The position numbers and the translations under genes are program-made. Of a DNA stretch of 64,000 nucleotides, positions 42,293 to 51,056 are shown piece after piece. Position 1 is the stretch's first letter, and each line of letters opens with the position of its first letter. The notes under the pieces are model-generated. The model saw nothing but the letters and a program-made list of their open reading frames with translations, did not search any database and had not been told where the DNA came from. Origin of the DNA: Streptomyces spongiicola (GTDB lineage Bacteria; Actinomycetota; Actinomycetes; Streptomycetales; Streptomycetaceae); contig NZ_CP029254.1 of the NCBI RefSeq assembly GCF_003122365.1, positions 7,008,001-7,072,000 on the forward strand. The letters are read 5' to 3'.

Positions 42293-42889
42293 CTACGCCT
42301 GGGCGGTGAGGGCGCCGGGTCCGGGGTCCGTCACCACCGTCGCGGTGTTCTGCTGGAGGAGGCCGGTGATGAGGGCGTCCGCGGCGCGGGGGAGGAGGCG
42401 CCGGCTGTCGGGTGCGGTTTCCAGTCCGATGACGAGGGCGAGGCAGATGTCGGCTGCTTCGGTCGCTCGTGCGGGGCCGGTTCCGGCCTGGGTGAACAGG
42501 TCGGTGAGGAGGGTGTGGAGTTCGGTGGTGAAGGTGGAGCAGGTTTCGGCGAACAGCCGGGCTTTGGCGTCCATGAGTTCGGCGGTGTGGGGTGAGTCGC
42601 CGATGAGTTGGAGGGCCAGGTCGTGTTTGGCGGCGAGGACGCCCCGGATGCGGTGGGCGTCGGGGGCGTCCTGGGCTGCCGCCTGCCGGGCGCGTTGGAG
42701 TGCCTGGGCGTGGAGGCGTTCGGCGAGCTTGCGGAAGGCGTCGTCCTTGTTGCGGACGTACTGGTAGACCGCCGACCGGGACACTCCCATCGCGGAGGCG
42801 ATGTCGTCCATCGTGGTACGCCGTACTCCGTGCCGGACCAGGCAGGTGTAGGTCGCGTCGAGGACTTCGGAGAGCCGGTCGGCGTCCAT
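42293..42889 (-). CDS. TetR-family regulator, copy 2 (inverted duplicate)
   Basis: 198 residues, minus strand. Identical to copy 1 for residues 1-182, then a different 16-residue tail (ATVVTDPGPGALTAQA). The upstream flank keeps only the last 29 bases of the DJ-1/PfpI gene before unrelated sequence, so translational coupling and the operon operator are lost. No promoter is evident upstream. If expressed it would act on the same operator as copy 1 unless the tail alters dimerisation. Confidence 0.88.
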   Translation of the reverse strand: MDADRLSEVLDATYTCLVRHGVRRTTMDDIASAMGVSRSAVYQYVRNKDDAFRKLAERLHAQALQRARQAAAQDAPDAHRIRGVLAAKHDLALQLIGDSPHTAELMDAKARLFAETCSTFTTELHTLLTDLFTQAGTGPARATEAADICLALVIGLETAPDSRRLLPRAADALITGLLQQNTATVVTDPGPGALTAQA

Positions 42890-42921
42890 GTCTCAGCCCA
42901 GCTTCCTCAGCAACTCCCGCG
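42344..42921 (-). repeat. Right arm of perfect 578-bp inverted repeat
   Basis: Reverse complement of 41241-41818 without a mismatch in my reading. The identity ends inside the DJ-1/PfpI 3' end on one side and after codon 182 on the other. Confidence 0.93.
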
Positions 42922-43442
42922 GACGGGCCGCGGCTTCCGGGTGGGCAGCGGTTCGCCGTTGCGGAACACGGCCACTCCCTTCCCTCCCCGAGTCGTACCC
43001 GCCCCGATCGGATGACCGGGCGACCGCCGGGAGCGGTGGTTCCCCGGTCGTCCACCGGTACGGGCGGTACGGGCCCCGGAGCCGGCGTCGCGGACGCCCT
43101 CGGACGGACCACCAGAGGGTACCAAAGGGCCGGGCGGCCTCCGGAGCCTGCGGGGCCCTCCCGGCGGCCAGGCGGCCAGGCGGTCCGGTGCCGCCCGGGG
43201 CCGCGGAGACCCGGACGAGAGGTGTGAGATGCGAGAGGTGCGAGATGCAAGAGGTGAGGCGCGTTCCCCGGGGCCTGCGTGCTGCCGCCGGCCGTACTCG
43301 TACGGCCCCGGGTCCGGCTACTTGTCACCGTCAGCCTGACATGTCAACCTGGTCACCGGTGACCGTGCCCCTGCCGTGCCTGCGGCAGGAGCACGGCGTG
43401 TAACGGGACGGGGTGAGGCCCCGCTGCTGACGAAGGGCTCGG
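42922..43442. other. Intergenic between TetR copy 2 and the dehydrogenase
   Basis: Sequence unrelated to the left flank of copy 1. Short direct repeats at about 43225-43260 (GAGAGGTGCGAGATG-like). Two palindromes at 43338-43364. No gene. Confidence 0.5.
43338..43364. promoter_or_regulatory. Two palindromes upstream of the dehydrogenase/TetR operon
   Basis: TGACATGTCA (43338-43347) and GGTCACCGGTGACC (43351-43364) are both perfect and three bases apart, about 80-105 bases before the dehydrogenase. Probably sites for the TetR encoded downstream. Confidence 0.55.
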
Positions 43443-44474
43443 GTGATCGCGATGCGAAGTCTGACTGTGCTGGGTCCGCGACGGGTCGAATGGCGGGACC
43501 TGCCGCCCGTCTCGCTCCGCGAGGCCACGGACGCCCTCGTGCGCCCCCTCGCGTCCGCCGTGTGCGACCTCGACCGCCATCTGGTGCACGAGAGCCCGCT
43601 CGAACCGCCCTACGCCCTCGGGCACGAGGCCGTGGGCGAGGTCGTGGACGTCGGCAGTGCCGTCAGCGGTCTGCAGCCGGGCGACCGGGTCGTCATCCCG
43701 TGCCACATCAACTGCGGTGTGTGCGCGGAGTGCAGCCGGTCGATGCCGGGTGCGTGCAGTGCCGTGCCGCCCTTCGCGAGTTACGGCACCCCCGCGGGGG
43801 GCTCCTGGGGAGGGCTCTTCGACGAACTGGTCCGCGTGCCGTGGGCCGAGCACGGCCTCGTACCGCTGCCGCCCGGCCTGGACCCGGTGATGGCGGCGTC
43901 CTGTTCGGACAACCTGGTCGACGCCTACCGCGCGGTCAGCCCCGCACTCCGCGCCGATCCGGACGCCGCCGTGCTGGTCGTCGGAGGGACTCCCACGTTC
44001 GGACTGCTGACGGTCCTCGCCTGCACGGCACTCGGCAGCACCGCGGTGCACTACGTGGACCGCGATCCCCGCTCCGTCGAGAAGGCGGCCGCTCTGGGCG
44101 CCCGGGCGACGCTGATCGATTCCTACTCCGAGCGGATTCAGGGCCGCTACGACCTGACCGTGGACGCGTCGGCCCATCCGAAGGGACTGCGGTGCGCGCT
44201 GACCTCCGCCCGGCCCGGAGGGACCTGCGTGTCCCGGTCGGTGTTCTTCACCGAACCCGCGTTGCCCTACCTGGAGCTCTACTCCAGCGGAGTCACCTTC
44301 GTGACGGGGCCTCCGCACATCACCCCCTTCGCCCCCGAGGTCCTGCGGCTGATCGACTCCGGGGCCCTCGACCCGAGTCCGCTCATCGCCGGGCCCTACG
44401 GCTATGACGACGCCCCCGACGTGCTGCTCGACCCTCCCGCGGGCAAGCCGGTGTTCACCGCGAGCCGCCGATGA
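43443..44474 (+). CDS. Zinc-dependent alcohol dehydrogenase-like oxidoreductase
   Basis: 343 residues from the GTG at 43443; an ATG three codons later is an alternative. MDR fold: catalytic zinc Cys in AVCDLDRHL, His/Glu in GHEAVGEV. The structural zinc Cys cluster is CHINCGVCAECSRSMPGAC (a CxxCxxCx7C-type pattern). The cofactor segment is VLVVGGTPTFGLLTVLA, which differs from the usual GxGxxG, and VDRDPRS follows. It probably oxidises or reduces an alcohol/aldehyde with NAD(P). Overlaps the TetR gene by four bases (ATGA). Confidence 0.87.
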   Translation: MIAMRSLTVLGPRRVEWRDLPPVSLREATDALVRPLASAVCDLDRHLVHESPLEPPYALGHEAVGEVVDVGSAVSGLQPGDRVVIPCHINCGVCAECSRSMPGACSAVPPFASYGTPAGGSWGGLFDELVRVPWAEHGLVPLPPGLDPVMAASCSDNLVDAYRAVSPALRADPDAAVLVVGGTPTFGLLTVLACTALGSTAVHYVDRDPRSVEKAAALGARATLIDSYSERIQGRYDLTVDASAHPKGLRCALTSARPGGTCVSRSVFFTEPALPYLELYSSGVTFVTGPPHITPFAPEVLRLIDSGALDPSPLIAGPYGYDDAPDVLLDPPAGKPVFTASRR

Positions 44475-45184
44475 CCGGCGCCGGCGGGCGTAAGCGGGCC
44501 CGGCCGGGGGAGGGAGCGCGTCTGCGCACCGAACTCCTCGCCGCGGCGGAGCGGATCCTGGACGCCGACGGGGAGGAGGCGGTGACCGTGCGCGGGGTCG
44601 CCGCCGCGGTGGGAGTGACGACGCCCTCGGTGTACCTGCACTTCGCGAGCAGACTCGAACTGCTGCACGCCGTGTGTCTGGGGGTCTGGGACGAACTGGG
44701 CCGGTGCATGAGCGATGCCGCCTCGGACGTCGACGACCCCTTCTCGGCACTCCACCGCCGCTGCGCCACCTACATCGCCTTCGGGCTCGAGCACCCCCTG
44801 CGGTACAGCCTCGTCATGAACGGCCGTGCCACCGAGGCGAGTCGGCAGGTGGCCGCGGACTGCTTCCGCTACCTGGCCGAGGCGGTCGAGCCGTGCGTCG
44901 CGGCCGGCGCCCTGCGCGGCGACGTCGCGGAGCTGACCCGCGCCATCTGCGCCGGACTGCACGGATCGGTGGCCCTGCTCGCGCAGCAGCCGCCCGAGAC
45001 CTGGCCGCGCGACCTGGACGCCTACGCCACGAACACCGCGTCCCTGGTGGCCTTCGGAGCCGCAGCACTGGGACGGCTGCCCGACACCTCGGCCACCCCG
45101 GACAGTGGCACGCTCGCGGGGCTCTTCACGACGCCGCCGGCGACCGGGACCGCCTCCGGGCGGCCGGGGTCCTCCACCCCGTAG
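44471..45184 (+). CDS. TetR-family regulator of the dehydrogenase operon
   Basis: 237 residues. HTH at about 18-65 (LRTELLAAAERILDADGEEAVTVRGVAAAVGVTTPSVYLHFASRLEL). The C-terminal domain matches the TetR_C_13 (WHG) group by its LEHPLRYSLVMNGRATEA and GLHGSVALLAQQPPETWP segments. Start overlaps the dehydrogenase stop by four bases. Likely binds the palindromes at 43338-43364. The terminal 30 residues are low-complexity. Confidence 0.9.
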   Translation: MTGAGGRKRARPGEGARLRTELLAAAERILDADGEEAVTVRGVAAAVGVTTPSVYLHFASRLELLHAVCLGVWDELGRCMSDAASDVDDPFSALHRRCATYIAFGLEHPLRYSLVMNGRATEASRQVAADCFRYLAEAVEPCVAAGALRGDVAELTRAICAGLHGSVALLAQQPPETWPRDLDAYATNTASLVAFGAAALGRLPDTSATPDSGTLAGLFTTPPATGTASGRPGSSTP

Positions 45185-45561
45185 CGCCTCGTCCATGACG
45201 GCGCCGGGCCGGGCCGATCCGGTCGCACCGCCCGTCCCCACCGTGCCGGCGGCGCTCCAGCGCCTCCGGCGACTCGGCCACCGGTGGGCGCGCGGGGCTG
45301 GGCCCGGGCCGGCGCGGTGGCCGCGGTTGTGTGGACCGGGTGAGGATCCGGCGCCCGGAGCCGCGACGGGGAACCGGCGGTGGTTCCGGGCCGTCCTCGT
45401 CCACCGCGGCCCGCAACCGTCCCTCCGGACTCCGGGTTGCCCGATCCCGGATCGGGGATCGGGCAACCCGGACCTGATTCCGGGTGGGGCGGTGCCCCCG
45501 CGCCTCGGCGGACGGTCGGGCGGACGGACGGACGGGCGGGCGGCCCCTACGGGAACCCGGT
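45185..45561. other. Convergent spacer with strong terminator
   Basis: 377 bases between the TetR and lipase genes. The only structure seen is the hairpin at 45432-45471; GGACGG repeats follow at about 45510-45540. Confidence 0.55.
45432..45471. terminator. 17-bp perfect hairpin between convergent genes
   Basis: CCGGGTTGCCCGATCCC (45432-45448) and GGGATCGGGCAACCCGG (45455-45471) with a six-base loop. One of the strongest hairpins in the window. Likely a bidirectional terminator for the TetR and lipase genes. Confidence 0.85.
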
Positions 45562-46233
45562 TCAGGCGATGAAGTCCCGCACCTTGGTGTAGTTGCTCGC
45601 GTTGTCGTTCATGTTGTTGTGGCTGATGCAGCCGACGGACACGTTCGTCGCGCCGTCCAGCTTCGCCGACGAGTCCGGGTTCACCAGGGCGTCGCACGTC
45701 GAGTACAGCGCCAGGTAGTCGACGCTGCCGGGGGTCTCGTCGCCGGAGTTCAGGGTCTTGAGGAAGCTGCTGCCGGCGACCATCTCCCAGCACGAGGTGT
45801 AGAAGGCGCACAGGGCGCTCAGATCCGTGCCGTGGTTGACGCCGGCCACCGAGACGAAGTCGTCGACGTACGAGGTGCCGCCGTTGAACTTGACGTACCA
45901 GCGGGCGTTGAGGGCTCCCATGGAATGGGTGACGATGTCGACTCTCTCCGCGCCGGTCGCGGCGCGCACCTGCGCGACCTTCGTGGCGAGTTGGGACGCC
46001 GTGGTCTTGTTGGACTGCTTCCAGTTGTAGGACCAGGTGAACAGCTCCGAGGAGTCGTAGCCGTCGGCCTTGAACTTGCCCACCCAGGTGTTCCAGGTGC
46101 TGGACGAACTGCTCAGGCCGTGGACGAAGATGACCGGGTCGCGGGTGTCGGCCTGTGCGGGCGACGCCGCGAGGAGGGGAGTGATCGCGGCGGCCACGGC
46201 ACCGAGGGCCACGGTGCGAACGGAGCGCTTCAT
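45562..46233 (-). CDS. Secreted lipase/esterase, alpha/beta hydrolase
   Basis: 223 residues. Start at the ATG 46233 (MKRSVRTVALGAVAA), signal peptide ending AQA about residue 28. DPVIFVHGLSSSSS holds the oxyanion HG (38-39), and the nucleophile elbow is VTHSMGA (Ser104). The later GVNHGTDLS and CISHNNM segments supply the remaining triad candidates. It resembles the small secreted lipase class 2 (PF01674-like) enzymes of Streptomyces. Two Cys pairs may form disulphides. Acts outside the cell on short- or medium-chain esters (family inference). Confidence 0.9.
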   Translation of the reverse strand: MKRSVRTVALGAVAAAITPLLAASPAQADTRDPVIFVHGLSSSSSTWNTWVGKFKADGYDSSELFTWSYNWKQSNKTTASQLATKVAQVRAATGAERVDIVTHSMGALNARWYVKFNGGTSYVDDFVSVAGVNHGTDLSALCAFYTSCWEMVAGSSFLKTLNSGDETPGSVDYLALYSTCDALVNPDSSAKLDGATNVSVGCISHNNMNDNASNYTKVRDFIA

Positions 46234-47014
46234 AGGGCTGTCTCCAGCATTCGGCCACACCTCGCCCCGTGCGGGAGCGCGGTGTGGGTGGGGGTTGGGG
46301 ATTGAACACCGGCCGGTGGCGTCGGAAAAGGTGGCACAGGCCCGCGTGTTACCGCTAGGTAGCCGAATGTTTCATTCAGATGACGACACTCAGCGTGAGC
46401 GCTCTGGTGACGGCATATCAGGGAATACCGGTATGCGATCCGCGCACATGGGCCCTGTCCGTCACGTCGTCCGGGGGCACGGGTGAAGGCTCCGGAAGGA
46501 CGCCGCGGGACAGCGCGACGGGTGCGCCGACGGCAACTTCCGGGGATGCGCTGTACCGGTTCGACCCGATTCGGGAATCCGCTCCGGTGTCAGGGCGGGG
46601 CGCGTGCCGTCGGACGGCCACCGGCTGAACCCCGAAGTGCCGCAGCCCGGAGGGGGATCGGCACGGCGACCGCACCCGGCAGTGCGCCCCGGCACGCACT
46701 CGCCGATGGCAGCCCCGCCGGGGAGAGCCCGCCCGCTCCCGCCCGAACCGCCCGAACCGCCCACCGCAGTGCCGGCCGGCCCGGCCCTCTCCCGAGTCGG
46801 CGGCTGCGGTGCGGAAGCGGGGCCCACCCCCTTCCCTTGGGCGGGCCCGGCTCCCGCAGGCCGGGGCCGCGGCGAACGCGGCGCGGGCCTGCGGGCGCCG
46901 CCGACCTGCACGGGCGCGGGCGCCGTCGACCTGCGCGGGCGCGGGCGCCGGAATCGATTCTGCGGCAGTCTCGGAGCGACTTCAGTTCAGAAGGGACGTC
47001 GAGAGGTGGAGATC
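46234..47014. other. Long divergent spacer, no convincing gene
   Basis: 781 bases, the largest gap. AT-richer near 46360-46440. A short frame at 46380-46628 (MTTLSVSALVTAYQG...) lacks a ribosome site and family match. No RNA gene recognised. Confidence 0.45.
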
Positions 47015-47782
47015 GTGACGGAAGCCATGGTCCGGGCGAACGAGACGACGGTGCCGGTGATGCCGTGCGCATCGGTCGAGGAGACGCTGGAGTTCTACCA
47101 GGCGCTGGGATTCGAGGTCTCCTACCGTCAGACCCGGCCCTACGTCTATCTGGCGCTGGAATGGAGCGGCTTCGCGCTGCACTTCGGGACGCCGCCCAGG
47201 AACATCGACCCGAGCCGGGAGGACGCCGGCGCCTGCCTGGTCCTGGTCGACGAGATCGCGCCCTACCACGCGGAACTCACCCGGGCCATGCGCGCCGCCT
47301 ACGGCAGGGTCCTCGCCAAGGGCAGGCCCCGCATCACCCGATTCCGGCCCGGGGCGAGCCGGTTCACCCTCGTCGACCCGTCCGGGAACTCGATCATCTT
47401 CATCCAGCGCGACGAGCCCGCGAAGCTGGAGTACGGCGGTTCGAAGACCCTCACCGGTCTGGCCAGGGCCCTGGACAACGCCCGGATCCTTTCCGAGTTC
47501 AGGAACGACGACCGCGCCGCTCTCCGCGTCCTCACCACGGCTCTGCGCAGGCACGAGAGCACCTCTGCGCCCGTGGACGTGGCCCGGACGCTCGCCGCCC
47601 TGATCGAACTCGCGACCGCCCTGGAGGACACCGGCGGCGTCGACGAATGGCAGCGCCGGCTGACCGCCCTCGACCTCACCGACACCGAACGCCACCAGGC
47701 CCTGAAGGGCCCGGGCGACACCGAGGACCTCCGCATCCGGCCCACCGGGGAGACCGCGGCACCGGCGGCGGACACGCCCTGA
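47015..47782 (+). CDS. Glyoxalase/bleomycin-resistance-family protein with helical C-terminus
   Basis: 255 residues from the GTG at 47015 (GAGAGG eight bases upstream); GTG 47006 and ATG 47027 are alternatives. Residues about 10-130 form a VOC fold: VPVMPCASVEETLEFYQALGF, SGFALHFGTPP and the final RFTLVDPSGNSIIFIQ. This is the bleomycin-resistance/lactoylglutathione-lyase superfamily. Residues 140-255 are a mainly helical extension (ALRVLTTALRRHES, RTLAALIELATALEDTGG) not found in simple family members. Binding or resistance role possible; substrate unknown. Confidence 0.82.
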   Translation: MTEAMVRANETTVPVMPCASVEETLEFYQALGFEVSYRQTRPYVYLALEWSGFALHFGTPPRNIDPSREDAGACLVLVDEIAPYHAELTRAMRAAYGRVLAKGRPRITRFRPGASRFTLVDPSGNSIIFIQRDEPAKLEYGGSKTLTGLARALDNARILSEFRNDDRAALRVLTTALRRHESTSAPVDVARTLAALIELATALEDTGGVDEWQRRLTALDLTDTERHQALKGPGDTEDLRIRPTGETAAPAADTP

Positions 47783-48350
47783 CATTCCCCCTTGCCGAGG
47801 ACGCCGCCCCGGCGGGGACGGGATGCGCTCGCCCGGCACCTCACGGCACCTCACGGCACCTCCGGCGGGCCGGCAGGCGGAACGGGACCTGCCCGGCGGG
47901 CCGTCGGCGGTCCTCCGGCGGCCGTCTCGCCGTCGGGGGCGCTCACCGCCGCCGTGCGCCGCTCCTGCCGGTGGGCGGCCACGGCGAGGGATGCGTACCG
48001 GCGCCGCGGCGTGCCGCTGCCGCCGCGACTGCCACTGCAGGCACGGGGGAGCGCGCTGTCCCGGCCTGGTCGGGCGGTAGCCGCGGAGGCGGCCGGCGCC
48101 CCCTGCGCCCCCTGCGCCACGTACGGCGCGGCGGACGCGCAGGGGATCGGCCTACCGGCCGCCGCGGCCGCAGCACTTGGGGCCGAGGCGGGCAGGCGCG
48201 GGCCGCTGGGCGCGGGCCGCGCCCAGCGGCCCGCAAGGCCCGCAAGGCCCGCAAGGCCCGCAAGGCCCGCAAGGCCCGCAAGGCCCGCAAGGCCCGCAAG
48301 GGCCCCGGACACCGCCCTCGGCGGCACCGTCGAGGGCCGGCGGCCGGGGT
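47783..48350. other. Convergent spacer with tandem array
   Basis: 568 bases between the glyoxalase-like and WYL genes. CGGCACCTCACGG repeats at about 47837-47862, and the 9-base array at 48233-48303. No gene seen. Confidence 0.5.
48233..48303. repeat. 9-base tandem array, seven perfect copies
   Basis: Seven identical copies of GCAAGGCCC (48233-48295) and an imperfect eighth. Confidence 0.92.
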
Positions 48351-49313
48351 TCACGTCGCGGAGGCGCCGCCCGCCGCGCGGCGGAACCTCCTCGCGAGGC
48401 GGTCGAACGCCACCGCGAGTCCGTCTCCGTCGATCACCTCGATGTCGACGTCGAGCTGGGCCATCCACAGCGCGAGCCGGTCCGGGTCGTCGGAGCCCAG
48501 CTCGACACGGCACGTGGCCTCGTCGACCACCTCGACATCGACCGGGATGGGGATCTTCGCGGCGACCTCGGCGGCGGGAGCATGAGCGAGTACCCGGGCG
48601 CGGTACTTCCAGGCCGCTTTGCCGACGCGTCCGACGACGTACGCGACGGCATCGTCCGCCGGGATGGCGCGCGGCTGGAACCGCGCACCCGTCGCCGGGC
48701 GCGGAACCATCCGGTCGACGCGGAAGACCCGCCAGTCATCACGGTCGAGGTCCCACGCGAGCAGGTACCAGAGCGGTCCCCAGCTCACCAGCCGGTGCGG
48801 TTCGGTATGGCGGGCCCCTTCGCTGTCCCCGGGCTTCGTGTATCCGAACCGGAGCCGTTCGCGGCCGCGGATCGCGGCAGCGACCGCGCCGAGAACCGAG
48901 AGGTCGAGCGGCGGCTCGGTTCCCCGAACGACGCTCGTCGCCTCGCGTACCGCCTCGACGCGCCGACGCAGCCGCGAGGGCAGCACCTGCTCCAGCTTCG
49001 CGAGCGCGGTGAGCGACGTCTCTTCGACGCCGAGCCCTCGGGTCGCGGCCGCACCCAGTCCGACGGCGACGGCGACGGCCTCCTCGTCGTCGAGCAGCAG
49101 TGGGGGCATCGCCGTCCCGGCGGCCAGCCGGTACCCGCCCGCGACGCCGGGGCGCGCGTCCACGGGATAGCCGAGCGACCGCAGCCTGGCGATGTCGGCG
49201 CGCACCGTCCTCGTGCTCACGTCGAGCCGGCCGGCGAGTTCGGTACCCGTCCAGTCGCGCTTCAACTGGAGCAGTGACAGCAGTTCGAGCAGGCGGGCCG
49301 AGGTCTCCAGCAT
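48351..49313 (-). CDS. HTH-WYL transcriptional regulator
   Basis: 320 residues from ATG 49313 (GGAG in the preceding codons); ATGs at 49322 and 49325 are possible. HTH_11-type winged helix at about 1-60 (ARLLELLSLLQLKRDWTGTELAGRLDVSTRTVRADIARLRSLGYPV). A WYL domain follows with LRFGYTKPGDSEGARHTEPHRLVSWGPLWYLLAWDLDRDDWRVFRVDRM, then a C-terminal WCX region. WYL regulators sense nucleic acid or small ligands. Divergent from the epoxide hydrolase with about 65 bases between starts, so it probably controls that gene. Confidence 0.9.
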   Translation of the reverse strand: MLETSARLLELLSLLQLKRDWTGTELAGRLDVSTRTVRADIARLRSLGYPVDARPGVAGGYRLAAGTAMPPLLLDDEEAVAVAVGLGAAATRGLGVEETSLTALAKLEQVLPSRLRRRVEAVREATSVVRGTEPPLDLSVLGAVAAAIRGRERLRFGYTKPGDSEGARHTEPHRLVSWGPLWYLLAWDLDRDDWRVFRVDRMVPRPATGARFQPRAIPADDAVAYVVGRVGKAAWKYRARVLAHAPAAEVAAKIPIPVDVEVVDEATCRVELGSDDPDRLALWMAQLDVDIEVIDGDGLAVAFDRLARRFRRAAGGASAT

Positions 49314-49377
49314 GTTCTCCATCATGTCGGCGATTGCGGAAGCCGGCCTGCCGCATTGCCTGGGAACGTCGCCTGCC

Positions 49378-50520
49378 ATGAACGAGGACAACGCACTCAC
49401 ACCGTTCCGCATCGGCATCCCGCAGGCCGACCTCGACGACCTGCGCGACCGGCTGGCCCGCACGCGCTGGCCCGTCCCCGTGCCGGGCCGGGACGATCGC
49501 ACCGACTTCAGCCGAGGCATCCCGCCGGTGTACCTGAGGGAACTCGCCGAGTACTGGCGCGACGGCTTCGACTGGCGTGCGCAGGAGGAGAGGCTCAACG
49601 AGCACGAACAGTTCACGACGGTCGTCGACGGCCAGACGTTCCACGTCGTCCACGCGCGATCGGCGAACCCCGGGGCCGTCCCGCTGGTCCTGAACCACGG
49701 CTGGCCGGGCTCGTTCGTCGACTACCGGCGACTCGTCCCGCTGCTGACCGACGAGTTCCATGTGGTCGTCCCGTCGTTGCCCGGTTTCGGGTTCTCCACC
49801 CCGCTGTCGGGGACCGGCTGGGAGCTGGCGCGGACGACGGAGGCCTACGCCGAGATCATGACGCGTCTCGGCTACGAGAGGTTCGCGGCCCACGGCACCG
49901 ACATCGGCGCGGGGGTCACCGGGCGCCTCGCGGCGGTCCACCCGGAGCGCGTGATCGGCACCCACATCGGCAGCGACCCCCGGTGGCTCGGTCTGCTCGG
50001 CGACCGGTTCCCCTTCCCCGAGGGGCTGTCCGACGACGAGACCGCCCGGATCGAGGCGGTGCGCACCGAGTACGCGGCCGAGCGCGGGTATCTCGAGATG
50101 CAGAACCACCGCCCCGACACGATCGGTGCGGCGCTCACCGACTCGCCGGTCGGTCAGCTCGCCTGGATCGCCGAGAAGTTCGGGACCAGGGCCGGGGGCG
50201 CCTACCGGACGCCGGACGAGTCGGTCGACCGCGACCAGCTCCTCACCGGCATCAGCCTGTACTGGTTCACCCGCAGCGGCGCGTCGAGCGCGCAGTTCTA
50301 CTACGAGTCCGAGCACTCCGGCGTCGACCTGGTCATGGGCTCCGGTGTGCCGTCCGGATGGGCCGTGTTCGACACCCACCCGCTCATGCGGCGCGTGCTG
50401 GACCCGGGGAAGGCCATCGACCACTGGAGCGAGTTCGCCGAGGGAGGCCACTTCCCCGCGATGGAGGAGCCGGAGCTGCTCGCGGACGACATCCGGACCT
50501 TCTTCCGCGGCGTTTCCTGA
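49378..50520 (+). CDS. Epoxide hydrolase (EHN domain type)
   Basis: 380 residues. N-terminal EHN cap (about 8-100: FRIGIPQADLDDLRDRLARTRWP). Alpha/beta hydrolase core with oxyanion HGWPGS (107-112), nucleophile Asp175 in HGTDIGAG, and a C-terminal His in EGGHFPAMEEPE. Lid Tyr residues (FYYE) match epoxide hydrolase chemistry of opening an epoxide to a diol. Divergent from the WYL regulator, which likely controls it. ATG at 49378 has no strong ribosome site. Confidence 0.9.
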   Translation: MNEDNALTPFRIGIPQADLDDLRDRLARTRWPVPVPGRDDRTDFSRGIPPVYLRELAEYWRDGFDWRAQEERLNEHEQFTTVVDGQTFHVVHARSANPGAVPLVLNHGWPGSFVDYRRLVPLLTDEFHVVVPSLPGFGFSTPLSGTGWELARTTEAYAEIMTRLGYERFAAHGTDIGAGVTGRLAAVHPERVIGTHIGSDPRWLGLLGDRFPFPEGLSDDETARIEAVRTEYAAERGYLEMQNHRPDTIGAALTDSPVGQLAWIAEKFGTRAGGAYRTPDESVDRDQLLTGISLYWFTRSGASSAQFYYESEHSGVDLVMGSGVPSGWAVFDTHPLMRRVLDPGKAIDHWSEFAEGGHFPAMEEPELLADDIRTFFRGVS

Positions 50521-51056
50521 CTCCGGTTCAGGGACCCGAGGCCGAAGGGTCCGCCGTGACGGGCGGCTCCGGCCCGTAGCGGCCGGTGACGCCGGGCAGC
50601 GGTCGGGGCAGGAGGACGCGGTGCCGGGAAGGCCGGGTCCGGCGCCTGCCTGAACTCCTCCTGCGCCGGCCTCCAAGCCGCTCACGATCAGTAGCCGTTG
50701 TGAGTGCGGGTCACGGCGAACCGGAACTCGTTCCAAGCATGCGGCGCGGGTGGTCTCGCGCACGGGGATGCCGGCGCGGTCGCCGGCCCGGAGGAAACGG
50801 CCCTTGCCGGTGACGTGGTTGCCGGGGCCGGTCGCGATCCTCGGCGCCGTCGCCGGGTCCGTGCCCGCCCCGATGTCCGAACTCACCGGGGGCGGCCCGG
50901 CCGCCGCCCGCGCCCGCAGCCGCACCGGCGGGCGGCAACCCGAACCCGGACCCGCCGGGTCGGACTCGTCCGCGAGCGAGACCCCTGGCCGAAGCCCACC
51001 GGTACGGGGCGCTCGGCGGTGGTCCGTTCGTTCGGCTGAAGCGGGCCGTGGCGCGG
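50521..51056. other. Gap between housekeeping-type genes and the indolocarbazole cluster
   Basis: 536 bases between two convergent stops, the left boundary of the cluster. No gene, clear hairpin or integration signature found. Confidence 0.5.

Noticed and set aside
41241..42921. Insertion sequence or composite transposon
   Set aside because: Arms code for a TetR regulator, not terminal repeats. No transposase, no target-site duplication visible.
46380..46628. An 82-codon frame in the 781-bp gap
   Set aside because: No ribosome-binding site, and the sequence turns Arg/Ser/Thr low-complexity after 35 codons.
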